Source: Streptomyces sp. NBC_01217
GTDB lineage: Bacteria > Actinomycetota > Actinomycetes > Streptomycetales > Streptomycetaceae
NCBI RefSeq assembly: GCF_035994185.1
Contig: NZ_CP108538.1
Span: 6,115,501-6,179,500, forward strand
Direction of reading: 5' to 3'
DNA: 64,000 nt
Shown here: in pieces, positions 33,071-42,940 of the stretch
How positions within the stretch are numbered: position 1 is the first letter of the stretch
Layout: each line of letters starts with the position of its first letter
Translations under genes and position numbers: made by a program
The notes under the pieces: generated by a model
Database searches by the model: none
What the model saw: the letters and a program-made list of their open reading frames with translations, nothing else
What the model was told of the DNA's origin: nothing

Positions 33071-34699
33071 TCAGGCGTCCGAGCCGGAGCCGGAGACCGG
33101 TTCCGCAGGGCCGGTGCCGAGCGAGGACGAACTGGACACGTACGTACAGCCGGTGTACCGATACCCGGGCTGGATCCTCGACCCGTCCGCGTAACTCGTC
33201 ACACTCGTGTCGGAGGCGGTGCCCCCTCGGTGCTTGTAGAGGAAGTGGTACTCACCCGCGGGCAGCCACAGCGTCACCCGCGGATAGCTCTTCCCCTTGG
33301 CCTTGCAGGCCGACACGGAACCGCTCGCCCAGGTGTACGACCTGCAACTGCCGCACCCCCCGATGTCGACCTTCCCCGTCACCGGCCCGGTGTACAGGAT
33401 CTCGACCCCGTCGGGGGCGTCGTTGCTGATGACGAGCTGCATCCGGGCCCCGCCCGCCCGGTCCGAGGGCGGCAGGTGCTTCCCGGCCGCCGGCCGGGTG
33501 TCGGCGATCTCGGCGGCGATGGCGATGTCCCGGGCCCGCGCCCTGCGCTTGTCCTTCTTGTACGTGGCGGCGAACTCCGTCAGCGTCTGTCGCGCGTCGC
33601 CGAACCGCTTGGCCTTGAACTCCGCGAGCCCGCAGGCGTAGACACCGTTCTCGATACCGCCGTCGGCGCTCCCGGCCAGCACCGAGACCGACTTGTCCGG
33701 CAGCGACAGCGCCGTCGCGCGGACCCGTCGCAAGGTGTCCGTGGCGGCGCAGGGATCGCTCCCGCGTACGGCCCGGCTCTGCTCCGAGATCTCCTTGGAG
33801 ACCGCCGCTCCCACCTTCTTGGCCTGCGCCGATCCGGGGAACGCACGCAGCAGCTCGCCCAGTTCGCCACCCTCCGCACCGGCGGACGTGTCGCCCAGCC
33901 GGGACACCCCGCACTCGTACAGGGAGGTGGCCAGCGGACCGTCCGGATAACCGACGAGATCGCCGAGCAGCTCCGGGTCGATGGACTCGGGCACGGTCCG
34001 CAGATGGGTCAGCGGCTCGATGGCCTCACAGTGCTTCTTCTGCCGGTACGGTGCCGAGACGGCCCGGTAGTACGCGTCGAGCCGCGACGGTACGAGCTTC
34101 CCGGCCCCGGACCCGGCGTGCTCCTCACCGAGCTCGCGGTAGACGGCGAGCGCCGAGCGGTAGTCGCCCCGCGCGGCGTCGAAGGGCTTGGCCGACGCGG
34201 CCTCGACGGTCCTGTCGCCCCTGTCCAGCCGGTCGAGCAGCATCTGTTCCACGGCCTCGTCCTGCGCGGAGCCGTAGAACACCACGCCCCCCGCGGGCAC
34301 GGCCAGCAGCACCAGACCGGCCACGGCCGCCACCACCGGCCGCCACGACCCGCCGACGGTCCGGCGCCGGGCGGTCCGCGCCCCGTCCAGGGCCGCCAGG
34401 GCCAGTGCCAGGAGATACGCGACGACGAGCCCCCTGGCCACCCCGTCGGGGTCGGCGGGCAGCGAGGCGAGCAGCAGCGCACCGGTCGCCACGCAGCACA
34501 CTGCCGCCCTGAACCAGCACCGCATCAGCGCATAGCCGAGCCCGAAGCCACCCAGATTGAGCAACGCCACGGCCACGGAACGGAGACCACCCCCGGGTGG
34601 CGGCGGCCCGACAGTCGGCGGCCGGCGCGGGGGTGCCGGCGGCGGTGGCGGAGGCGGCGGACAAGCCCCCGCCCCGAAGCGCTGATCGTCCCAACTCAC
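33071..34699 (-). CDS. Membrane protein with polyproline N-terminus, unknown function
   Basis: About 542 aa. Starting from GTG 34699 the protein begins VSWDDQRFGAGAC, then a run of prolines, then about three or four TM segments (LLNLGGFGLGYALM, AAVCCVATGALLLASLP, VVAYLLALALAAL, VVAAVAGLVLLAVPAG). The long extracytoplasmic part has helical TPR-like spacing (FKAKRFGDARQTLTEFAATY) and a Cys-containing beta-rich C-terminus (GGCGSCRSYTWASG). A start at GTG 34762 is possible; both have imperfect ribosome sites. I do not recognise a defined function. It is divergent from the riboswitch-controlled glyA. Confidence 0.7.
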   Translation of the reverse strand: MSWDDQRFGAGACPPPPPPPPAPPRRPPTVGPPPPGGGLRSVAVALLNLGGFGLGYALMRCWFRAAVCCVATGALLLASLPADPDGVARGLVVAYLLALALAALDGARTARRRTVGGSWRPVVAAVAGLVLLAVPAGGVVFYGSAQDEAVEQMLLDRLDRGDRTVEAASAKPFDAARGDYRSALAVYRELGEEHAGSGAGKLVPSRLDAYYRAVSAPYRQKKHCEAIEPLTHLRTVPESIDPELLGDLVGYPDGPLATSLYECGVSRLGDTSAGAEGGELGELLRAFPGSAQAKKVGAAVSKEISEQSRAVRGSDPCAATDTLRRVRATALSLPDKSVSVLAGSADGGIENGVYACGLAEFKAKRFGDARQTLTEFAATYKKDKRRARARDIAIAAEIADTRPAAGKHLPPSDRAGGARMQLVISNDAPDGVEILYTGPVTGKVDIGGCGSCRSYTWASGSVSACKAKGKSYPRVTLWLPAGEYHFLYKHRGGTASDTSVTSYADGSRIQPGYRYTGCTYVSSSSSLGTGPAEPVSGSGSDA

Positions 34700-34873
34700 G
34701 TCGGCCCCCCAACCGTTGAGCGAGTCGGGCCCAGAACCGCACCCGGTGTGATTACCATCCACGAGCCCCCGAACGGTGTCAATCCGGGCCCCGGTCCGCA
34801 CGTCGGCTCACGCACCCCGGACCGGTCCCGAACCGGTATAGAAGCGCGCACGACCCCCACACCGGATAATGTG

Positions 34874-34997
34874 AGGGCGCCGCGACTGGCGCGTACCCCG
34901 GCAGGGGTGCTCCGTGGAACCGACCACGAGGGAGCGGCACACCCCGGGCCCGCCCGGGGGGCGTCACCGCCGGAGAGCCGTCCGCCTGGGCATCCGG
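34874..34997 (+). promoter_or_regulatory. ZTP (pfl) riboswitch upstream of glyA
   Basis: The RNA contains the conserved ZTP-aptamer landmarks: CGCGACTGGCG (34880-34890), a GTGG...CCACG helix ending at AGGGAGCG (34915-34935), a variable GC hairpin, and CCGCCTGGGCA (34982-34992). A -10-like GATAAT at 34865-34870 would place the start just upstream. ZTP/ZMP binding signals low folate-dependent one-carbon supply and turns on genes such as glyA. The spacing from the last aptamer base to the GTG start is about 40 nt, so control may be at the ribosome site. Confidence 0.85.
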
Positions 34998-35034
34998 GTC
35001 CACTGCAGCAATGCGACCGACCCGGGAGGACCCC

Positions 35035-36318
<1,284 letters not shown>

Positions 36319-36415
36319 GTCCGACGCCGATCCCGACGGCGAGGGCCGCCCGCCCCCGGAGACGCGAACATCCGACCGGCCCCGGGCCGCACGGCTGCCC
36401 GCCTATGCTCACGGG

Positions 36416-36793
36416 ATGGAGCAGAGCGAAGTGGTGAAGCGTGTCGTGGGCATCCTCACGGAGGCGGGCGAGATCCGCCGGCTCCTCGAAGAGAACGTCG
36501 ACCGCGACGACGTGGAAACCGATCCGAGCGTGGTGACCGCGCTCCTGAACGAGACGATGCCCCGGATCACGATCCCCGAGGACGCCTCGATCGAAGAGGT
36601 CGCCGTCCTCGTCGGCCGGGAGGTCGGCGGCGCGGTGGAGCAGCTGGTCGGCGCGTTCACCCTGGCCTTCGCGATGCTGGCCCAGGTCCACGACTCCGGA
36701 CAGACGGACGTCACCTCCGCCGACGTACTCCAGGACCTGGCCCTGCGCGCGGAACAGATCGGCTCCGGCGGCCAGGAGGGCATGGACGAGTAG
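36416..36793 (+). CDS. Small acidic protein, unknown function
   Basis: 125-aa acidic, mostly helical protein (EQSEVVKRVVGILTEAGEI, then EEVAVLVGREVGGAVEQLVG). No signal peptide or known motif. The ATG lies 6 nt after a -10-like TATGCT (36404-36409), which suggests a leaderless transcript because no Shine-Dalgarno sequence is present. It is the last gene before the island. Function unknown; codon usage is typical of the core genome. Confidence 0.65.
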   Translation: MEQSEVVKRVVGILTEAGEIRRLLEENVDRDDVETDPSVVTALLNETMPRITIPEDASIEEVAVLVGREVGGAVEQLVGAFTLAFAMLAQVHDSGQTDVTSADVLQDLALRAEQIGSGGQEGMDE

Positions 36794-36877
36794 ACGACCG
36801 GACGCCCCGAACCGACCGGCGGCCGACCGGCCGCCGGTCCGGTACTGCACCCCGAACGGACACGACCGCACATGACA

Positions 36878-36920
36878 ACAGGCCCTCAGATCCGGCGCGA
36901 TGCCTGATCAAAGGGCCTGT
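36878..36920. terminator. Hairpin just outside the island left end
   Basis: ACAGGCCCT (36878-36886) pairs with AGGGCCTGT (36912-36920). Before the island inserted, this hairpin lay just downstream of tRNA-Arg(CCG) and may have been its terminator, as well as that of the 36416 gene. Confidence 0.6.
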
Positions 36921-36937
36921 CCGGCACCTTGCACAAG

Positions 36938-36980
36938 GTGCCCCCGGCAGGATTCGAACCTGCGCACACGGCTCCGGAGG
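36938..36980 (-). repeat. Left att repeat: 3' half of tRNA-Arg(CCG)
   Basis: 43 bp identical to 47694-47736. It covers the anticodon loop, T arm and acceptor 3' strand of tRNA-Arg but lacks the 5' half, so it cannot fold into a tRNA. It marks the chromosome-island junction. Confidence 0.9.
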
Positions 36981-37049
36981 GCCCTTCGGACTATGCCGTA
37001 GGCGCAGGTCATCGTGCTTCTGCGATCCAACTAGGCAGTGTCCTGGCGA

Positions 37050-37466
37050 TCATGAGCGGAGCCAGATGACGAGTGCGGCTGCGGTGACGGTGCCGAGGTA
37101 GACGTAGCCGCGCTTGTCGAACCTGGTCGCAACCGCGCGGAAGGTCTTCAGCCTGTTGATCGCCCGTTCGACGGTGTTGCGCTTCTTGTAGCGGTCCCTG
37201 TCGAAACCGGGCGGCCGACCCCCGGCGCTGCCGCGTCGGACCCGGTTGGCGGCCTGGTCGGCCTTCTCCGGGATGACATGCCGGATTCCTCGTCTGCGCA
37301 GGTAGCGGCGGGTTCGGCGGTTGCTGTAGCCCTTGTCGGCGCTGACGCTGTCCGGCTTCGTACTAGGCCTGCCGCTGGTCAACCTCGGCACACGGATCTT
37401 GTCCATGACCGGCTCGAACTGGGTGCAGTCGGCACACTGCCCGGGCGTGATGACCAGCGAGAGCAC
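37050..37466 (-). CDS. IS5-family transposase, C-terminal frame
   Basis: 138 aa counted from the first Met-type codon; the frame stays open upstream to overlap frame A. It contains SADKGYSNRRTRRYLRRRGI with the second catalytic Asp and KRNTVERAINRLKTFRAVATR with the catalytic Glu. Together with frame A this completes the DDE triad, so the element may be functional. Confidence 0.85.
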   Translation of the reverse strand: MLSLVITPGQCADCTQFEPVMDKIRVPRLTSGRPSTKPDSVSADKGYSNRRTRRYLRRRGIRHVIPEKADQAANRVRRGSAGGRPPGFDRDRYKKRNTVERAINRLKTFRAVATRFDKRGYVYLGTVTAAALVIWLRS

Positions 37467-37486
37467 CCGGCAACGGCCGTCCGCAC

Positions 37487-37978
37487 TCAGGTGGATCTTG
37501 GTGGTGAACCCGCCGCGCGAGCGGCCGAGCGCCTCACCTCCCGCACTACCCCCGCCAGCCGGTTGATCAGTTCCGCCCGGATCCGAGCGGCTTTGACCGC
37601 CCGGCCAAAGCCCCCTTTGAGGACGGGCGGCGGAGCGTGCCGGGCGCCGGCGGCGTGGTGGTGGGCGCGCACGGACGTCGAGTCGACCGAGACGTTCCAG
37701 TCGATCTCGCCGGCCGCGTCCGCCTCAGCCTGGACCCGCCGCAGGAGCATTTCCCACGTTCCGTCCGCCGACCAGCGGCGATGGCGCTCGTGCACCGTCT
37801 TCCACGGTCCGTATTGTTCCGGCAAATCGCGCCACTGCACGCCCGTGCGTATCTGGAAAAGCACCCCGTTCACGACCTGGCGATGGTCCCGCCACCTGCC
37901 GCAACGCCCATTGCTCACCGGCAGGAGCGGCTCCAGCCGCTCCCACTGGGCATCTGTCAGATCACTCCTACTCCCCAT
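37487..37978 (-). CDS. IS5-family transposase, N-terminal frame
   Basis: 163-aa frame A. It begins MGSRSDLTDAQWERLEPLLP and carries VFFQIRTGVQWRDLP-like and SVDSTSVRAHHHAAG regions (first catalytic Asp in DSTSVRA). It ends when the reading frame shifts near 37500-37560. The next frame reads GEALGRSRGGFTTKIHLSAD directly across the overlap, the expected continuation in this family, so a ribosomal frameshift would give full-length transposase. Confidence 0.85.
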   Translation of the reverse strand: MGSRSDLTDAQWERLEPLLPVSNGRCGRWRDHRQVVNGVLFQIRTGVQWRDLPEQYGPWKTVHERHRRWSADGTWEMLLRRVQAEADAAGEIDWNVSVDSTSVRAHHHAAGARHAPPPVLKGGFGRAVKAARIRAELINRLAGVVREVRRSAARAAGSPPRST

Positions 37979-38090
37979 AGTCACATCAACGACTGACTGA
38001 CCGTCGGGATGTCGTCCAGCCCCCGGCGATGCTCGGTGCTGACCGCTGAATACGGTGGAGGGGCCCGGCTGAATGAGAGGACGCGAAGAC

Positions 38091-38756
38091 GTGGATGTGT
38101 ATGAGGCCGTGGACAGCCGCCGGGCTGTACGGGCGTTCAGCGATGAGCCGGTGCCCAAGGAGGTCCTCGAACGGGTGCTGACCGCAGCAACGCGGGCTCC
38201 GTCCAGCGGGAACCTCCAGCCGTGGCGCATGTATGTCGTGAGCGGGGAACCCTTGGCCGAACTGAAGAAGTGCGCGACGGCCAGGTCACTGGCGGGAGAC
38301 CCGGGTGATGAGCGGGAGTATCCGATGTACCCGGACGAACTGACCTCGCCGTATCTGGACCGCTTCTCCGCTGCGGCGGCTCAGCGATACGAAGCGCTGG
38401 GGATTGAGCGCGACGACCCCGACCGGCCCCAGAAGATCGCTACCTTGAACTCGGAGGCGTTCGGGGCGCCGGTCGTCTTGTTCTGCTACCTCGACCGGAC
38501 GATGGGGCCCGGGCAGTGGGGTGACGCGGGGATGTACCTGCAGACGGTCATGCTGTTGCTGAGGGCGGAAGGATTGCACAGCTGCCCCCAGGTGATGTGG
38601 ACCATGTGCCGCAAGACCGTCAGCCGAATAGTCGGAGCCGATGACGAGCTTGTGCTGTTCTGTGGCATTTCAGTGGGATTTGAGAAGGAAGGCGTACCAA
38701 GGCTGCGTACCGGGCGGGCGGACATGACGGAAACGGTGAGCTTCATCGGAGTGTGA
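38091..38756 (+). CDS. Nitroreductase-family flavoprotein
   Basis: 221-aa FMN-dependent nitroreductase-type oxidoreductase. Signature parts: SRRAVRAFSDEPVPKEVLER (FMN phosphate contacts), TRAPSSGNLQPWRMYVV, and QTVMLLLRAEGLHSCPQVMW. It would reduce nitro compounds, quinones or flavins with NAD(P)H. GTG 38091 is chosen because GAGAGG lies 10 nt upstream; ATG 38073 is also in frame. It lies in the island between two transposase loci and is cargo of unknown role. Confidence 0.88.
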   Translation: MDVYEAVDSRRAVRAFSDEPVPKEVLERVLTAATRAPSSGNLQPWRMYVVSGEPLAELKKCATARSLAGDPGDEREYPMYPDELTSPYLDRFSAAAAQRYEALGIERDDPDRPQKIATLNSEAFGAPVVLFCYLDRTMGPGQWGDAGMYLQTVMLLLRAEGLHSCPQVMWTMCRKTVSRIVGADDELVLFCGISVGFEKEGVPRLRTGRADMTETVSFIGV

Positions 38757-38841
38757 CCGCTGACGGCCGAGATCGACAGGACAGGGCCAAGGGCTGTCCC
38801 GCAACTGCTCCTCATCTCCAGTGGGAGACAGCCCGCAGCGG

Positions 38842-39222
38842 TCAGCAGAAGATGAGCTCGACTTCCTTCTCCATGCAGTACTTCATGACGGTGACCAGTT
38901 GGCGCACGTCGTCGATGTGTCGCTCAAGGACATGGCCACCGTCCTCGTGTTGCTGCTGGTTGGTGATTGCTTCCAGTCTGGGCAGCATGGCCGCGCATTG
39001 AACGGGCGCGAGAGAGCCGTCGTCGTCTGGATGGTCGAGTAGTGGTGCCAGCGTGGTGGAGACGCTGCTCCACATGCGGTCTCCACCGAATCCGTTCATC
39101 TCCGCAAGGGTGAATCCCTCTGCCTGGGCCAGCCACTCCCTGAACATGTTGAAGCCGCTATAGGACCAGGAGACGTCTGGGCTGGTCACGTCGTCGCCTC
39201 CGGGGGAGAGCATGAGCCCCAC
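38842..39222 (-). CDS. Conserved hypothetical protein
   Basis: 126 aa, starting ATG 39222. It reads SPDVSWSYSGFNMFREWLAQ, then MNGFGGDRMWSSVSTTLAPL, then PPVQCAAMLPRL-type helices, ending KEVELIFC. Similar proteins occur in Streptomyces, often in accessory regions. No catalytic motif, signal peptide or membrane segment is seen. GGAGGAAC lies upstream but far from the ATG. Confidence 0.65.
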   Translation of the reverse strand: MGLMLSPGGDDVTSPDVSWSYSGFNMFREWLAQAEGFTLAEMNGFGGDRMWSSVSTTLAPLLDHPDDDGSLAPVQCAAMLPRLEAITNQQQHEDGGHVLERHIDDVRQLVTVMKYCMEKEVELIFC

Positions 39223-39297
39223 TCTGTTCCTCCTTGCTTGCCCGGTGCTCAGGATCGGCCGCGGGGAGACGTGTCGGCAACTGAAATGATCTGCCGT

Positions 39298-40341
39298 ATG
39301 GCTGGTGTGATCACGGCGTCGGAGCCCTCGTGGATAGCCCCGTTCACCGGGCTGAGCCCGCGCGCCTTCGGGAAGCTGATGACGGTTTTGCGGCGCGAGG
39401 GCGCGGACGCGGTCCGCAAGGGTCGGCCGTGGGGCCTGCCGCTGGAGGACCGGGCACTGCTGGTCGCGGCGTACTGGCGCACGAACCTAACGATGCGCCA
39501 GCTGGCCCCGCGGTTCGGGGTCTCCAAGTCATTGGCGGACCGCATCATCGACCACCTCGGGCCGATGCTCGCGCTCCAGCCCCGCAAGCGGTTCGCCAAG
39601 GCCACCGTGCTCATCGTGGACGGCACTCTGGTCCCCACCCGCGACCACACCATCGCCGCGCAGTCGAAGAACTACCGGTACTCCACCAACCACCAGATCG
39701 TCATCGATGCCGACACTCGGCTCGTCGTCGTGGTCGGCCGACCGCTGCCCGGGAACCGCAACGACTGCAAGGCGTGGGATGAATCCGGCGCCAAGGCCGC
39801 AGTCGGCAGGACACTCACGATCGCCGACGGCGGCTACCTTGAGGAGAAAGAAGCCGAGGAGAAGAAGCCCTACGACTTGGAGGGGGATCCGCTCTTCCGC
39901 GTCAGGGCGTACGAGGCGGCAAAAGATCTCGCCGATAGGAACCCTTTAACATTTACTCCGTCAGGACCTGAGCAGTTCCCTGAATTCATTCAGGCCATCA
40001 TCGGAACCTTCCAGCATGCAATAGAAGAATCCGACTTGTGGATGCACTTGTGGCGCGACGATAGATTCGTCAGCGAGAGAGCTGTTCAAAGCCTTTTCAG
40101 GCATACAGTGTGGCACTACTGCCGAGCAGTAGGTGTCGACATGACAGCCGAGGCGAATGCTGGGAGAGGGCCCGTCGATTTCAAATTCGTGCAGAATTGG
40201 GAATCTCGGGCACTTCTGGAGATAAAGCTTGCATCCAATCCGTATTTCTGGCATGGCCTCACGAAGCAAACAGTTCAATACCTCAAGTCGGAAGGCATTA
40301 AGAGGATGTCTCACGTGGTGATCTTGGCGAGTCTCTTGTAG
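39298..40341 (+). pseudogene. Chimeric frame: truncated DDE transposase fused to nuclease-like gene
   Basis: The first 180 residues are a DDE_Tnp_4-type transposase (SPRAFGKLMTVLRREGADAV, RFGVSKSLADRIIDHLG, LIVDGTLVPTRDH, PGNRNDCKAWDESG, LTIADGGY). After ADGGY, near 39,840, the expected transposase C-terminus with the catalytic Glu is missing. The frame continues into an unrelated low-GC coding sequence (EKKPYDLEGDPLFRV). The final 12 residues come from the IS inserted at 40302. It is thus a deletion fusion read through into a second IS, not a real full-length gene. Confidence 0.8.
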
Positions 40342-40721
40342 CAGGTCAGGGCTGCGGCGAGGCCGAGGAAGGCGAGGAAGTGGCTGCCCTTTCGCTCATA
40401 CCGGACGGTGAGGCGGCGGTAGCCGAAGAGCCAGGAGATCGACCGCTCGATCTTCCACCGGTGTCGGCCGAGGCGCTCGCCGGACTCGATGCCGGGACGG
40501 GCGATGCGTGGGACGAGGTTCCGGGCGCGGAGCCAGCGCAGGTGTTCCGCGGAGTAGTACGCCTTGTCCGCGCGGATCTTCACGGGCCGTCTCCGACGGG
40601 GCCCGCGCCGGGAGCGGACGGCGGGTATGCCGAGGATCAGCGGCTTGAACGCCTGGCTGTCGTGCAGGTTCGCACCCGAGACCGCCACGGCCAGCGGCAG
40701 GCCCTGGGCCTCGGACAGCAC
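40311..40721 (-). CDS. IS5-family transposase, C-terminal frame (IS B)
   Basis: 136-aa frame: LAVAVSGANLHDSQAFKPLI, KIRADKAYYSAEHLRWLRAR (second Asp), HRWKIERSISWLFGYRRLTV (Glu). The reading frame is open upstream through GPNPVDRGKKGSKLHVLSEA to the slippery site, giving a complete DDE enzyme after frameshift. Confidence 0.88.
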   Translation of the reverse strand: MLSEAQGLPLAVAVSGANLHDSQAFKPLILGIPAVRSRRGPRRRRPVKIRADKAYYSAEHLRWLRARNLVPRIARPGIESGERLGRHRWKIERSISWLFGYRRLTVRYERKGSHFLAFLGLAAALTCYKRLAKITT

Positions 40722-40768
40722 GTGCAGTTTGCTGCCCTTCTTGCCGCGATCGACCGGATTCGGCCCGG

Positions 40769-41128
40769 TCAGCGAGCCCCCCTTTTCGCCCGCACCGACG
40801 CCGCATCGACGATCGCGGAGGTCCAGTCGAGCTCACCCCTGGCGCCGAGTTCATCCAGCACCGCCCGGTGCAATCGGCGCCACAACCCGGCCTCGGTCCA
40901 CGCGGTGAACCGGCGGTGCGCCGTCGCGGGCGATACCCCGAACGTCTCCGGCAGGTGCCGCCAGGCGCACCCGCTGGTCAGCACGTACACCACCGCCGTG
41001 AACACGGCCCGCTCGTTCAGCGGCGCAGTCCCACCGCCCTGCGGACGGGAGCTGAACGACGGCAACAACGGGGCGACGAGTTCCCACAGACCGTCAGGAA
41101 CCAGCCGCTGCGAAAGATCGGCACTCAC
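40769..41128 (-). CDS. IS5-family transposase, N-terminal frame (IS B)
   Basis: 119-aa frame A from GTG 41128: LVPDGLWELVAPLLPSFSSR, SGCAWRHLPETFGVSPATAH, WTSAIVDAASVRAKRG, with the first catalytic Asp in IVDAASVRAK. It ends just after the A4G6 slippery run, where a -1/+1 shift joins the next frame, as is usual in this group. Confidence 0.88.
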   Translation of the reverse strand: MSADLSQRLVPDGLWELVAPLLPSFSSRPQGGGTAPLNERAVFTAVVYVLTSGCAWRHLPETFGVSPATAHRRFTAWTEAGLWRRLHRAVLDELGARGELDWTSAIVDAASVRAKRGAR

Positions 41129-41232
41129 GAAGAGACATCATGCCGCAGCTCACACCATCACCACGTGAGACATCCTCTAAGCTTGGCTACTTCGTGTACG
41201 TGATTCATGCCGAGCGCCACGTGGAGCCTGAG

Positions 41233-42940
41233 CCCGGATCCACCGGCTGATGTTTCCGAGGTCCGATTTCTCGCCGAGGGCTGATGGTGGTGTGGGGCTT
41301 GGGTTCGAGGGCGGGCGGCGCCCGCCGCGCTCGGGTCGCGGCCTGTCCGAGGTGTTTTGCGAGTCGGGGCTGGGGCGGTGGTGCCGGTGGCCGGTGCGGC
41401 CGTCAGGGTGCGGTGTCGATGGAGGCCGTCAGGGTGTTGACGGTGGGTGATGGACGGCCTCGAACAAGTCCTGGTAGGCGGCCTGCCAGGGCCAGTTGGC
41501 GGGCAGGTGGGCGGTCAGCTTGGTCCTCGCGGTGCGGGCGAGTCGGGCGGGGACGTGGATCAGGTGGGCGCGGAGTGTGGCGGTGGTGGCCTTGGCGTGG
41601 AAGGCCGAGGCCAGGGCGCCGGCGGCCCGCAGCAGGTTGTGCGACATGGCCCACAGGATCAGCCAGGCGGCGTTCGCCTGGAAGTTTCCCGAGGGCAGGT
41701 GGGCGAGCGCGGAGGACTTCCCGTCCGCGATCGCCTGTTCCACGACAGCGTGTTGCCGGTGGTGCAGTTCGGCCTGAAGCATGCCGAAGGGGCTGTTGGT
41801 GAAGATGGGATGGTAGCGCCAGGAGTCGAACAACTCGCCCTGCCCGGTGGCTGCTTGCGGGTTCAGGCGTCGCACCCGTCGCACGATCAGACGGGCGGTG
41901 ACCTGCTCGGCCTTCTTGCGTCCGGTGAACGCGGTGTACTCGGTCTCGGCGACCTCGGCGTCGGAGACCATCTCGCCGGTGTCGGGATCCACGAACGCCT
42001 CGGGGTAGCGGATCGGGATCCAGGCGTCCTCGGTGATGCGGCCGATCGCGGCGGCGATGGAGGGGTTCATGCCCGTGGTGAGGGAGAAGTGGGCACCGGA
42101 CCTGTGGCAGGCGGCGGCCACATCGGCGGTGTAGAACTTGCTGTCCGCCCGCACCATCCGGATTCCGGTTCCGCCCGCGTCCTTCGCGATGGCCAGGGCC
42201 TGGGCGACGAAGCTTTTCGCGCCGCGGACGTCGGCGGCCTTGCCGCGGCGCAGGCGGACCGCACCGATCACCGGCCGGGCGAGCGGGGTGGACAGGGTGG
42301 CCATGATCGGGTGCAGGGTGCGCTGCCCCTTCAGGCGCCCGTGCTCGGCGCCTTGCTTGGCCCGTCCGTAGACCCGGCGGTGGGTGGGGTCGATGTCGAT
42401 GAACATCAGCTGCCCGGCGCCGGGCAGCAGCGGGGTACGGGTCGCGAGGCGGGCCAGGAATTCCCGGTGCACACGGTGGAGTTGCCGGTTGTGGCCGTGG
42501 GTGAAGGAGCGCAGGAAGGTGCCCAGCGTGGACGGGGCGCGTATCCCGGCGAAGGCCCGGTCCATTGCGCCGTGCCGCAGCCGGTCGGCATCATCGATGG
42601 AGTCGGCCCCCGAGCACATCGCGCCCAGCAGCGACAGCACCTTGGCCGCCGGATGGGCGCCGCCGCTGTTGTCGGCCGCCTCGATGCGGACCTGGGCGGC
42701 CAGACCGGGCAGGCCGACCCGTTCGGCGAGCGCGATCAGCGGAAGCAGCCCCGCATCCGCGATCAGATTCGGCTCGTCGAAGAGTGCGGAGACATGGACG
42801 GCGGCATGGGAAGATTGCATCTCGGAAGAGCCTTGTCATCGTGCGTGCTGGAAGCCTCAAGAACTCCCATCATCGCAGGTCACAAGGCTCTTCCTCGTTC
42901 CCGGAGAAGTTGTCCACAGAGGTCAGCCGGTGGATCCGGG
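41233..42940 (-). mobile_element. IS1380-family element (1708 bp)
   Basis: 18-bp perfect terminal inverted repeats CCCGGATCCACCGGCTGA (41233-41250 and complement at 42923-42940) are flanked by a 5-bp direct duplication CTGAG (41228-41232 and 42941-42945), matching the 4-5 bp known for the family. One transposase gene, apparently complete. Confidence 0.93.
41429..42820 (-). CDS. IS1380-family transposase
   Basis: 463-aa DDE transposase. Typical parts: DDADRLRHGAMDRAFAGIRA and PSTLGTFLRSFTHGHNRQLH near the N-terminus, LMFIDIDPTHRRVYGRAKQG with the first Asp, IRMVRADSKFYTADVAAACH with the second, and a C-terminal AELHHRQHAVVEQAI with the Glu. It is full length for the family and uninterrupted, so probably active. 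The long regions on both sides up to the terminal repeats hold no other gene. Confidence 0.93.
   Translation of the reverse strand: MQSSHAAVHVSALFDEPNLIADAGLLPLIALAERVGLPGLAAQVRIEAADNSGGAHPAAKVLSLLGAMCSGADSIDDADRLRHGAMDRAFAGIRAPSTLGTFLRSFTHGHNRQLHRVHREFLARLATRTPLLPGAGQLMFIDIDPTHRRVYGRAKQGAEHGRLKGQRTLHPIMATLSTPLARPVIGAVRLRRGKAADVRGAKSFVAQALAIAKDAGGTGIRMVRADSKFYTADVAAACHRSGAHFSLTTGMNPSIAAAIGRITEDAWIPIRYPEAFVDPDTGEMVSDAEVAETEYTAFTGRKKAEQVTARLIVRRVRRLNPQAATGQGELFDSWRYHPIFTNSPFGMLQAELHHRQHAVVEQAIADGKSSALAHLPSGNFQANAAWLILWAMSHNLLRAAGALASAFHAKATTATLRAHLIHVPARLARTARTKLTAHLPANWPWQAAYQDLFEAVHHPPSTP

Larger units (their letters stand above)
37050..37978 (-). mobile_element. IS5-family element A
   Basis: Two overlapping transposase frames on the minus strand form a typical IS5-family element with a programmed frameshift. 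The element probably reaches about 37036 at the left (GGCAGTGTCCTGG) and somewhere before 38060 at the right. I could not find perfect terminal repeats, so the exact ends are unresolved. Confidence 0.75.
40302..41177 (-). mobile_element. IS5-family element B (876 bp)
   Basis: Perfect 21-bp terminal inverted repeats beginning GAGGATGTCTCACG (40302-40322 and 41157-41177) flanked by a 3-bp duplication TAA. Two minus-strand transposase frames are joined at a slippery A4G6 run (40777-40786 on the plus strand as C6T4). Complete and apparently recent. Confidence 0.92.

Noticed and set aside
36938..36980. A second tRNA-Arg gene
   Set aside because: Only the 3' half is present; the 5' half is replaced by unrelated island sequence, so it cannot fold as a tRNA.
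37036..38060. Terminal inverted repeats of IS5-family element A
   Set aside because: I compared the left end GGCAGTGTCCTGG with the right side and found only weak similarity, so no ends are claimed.
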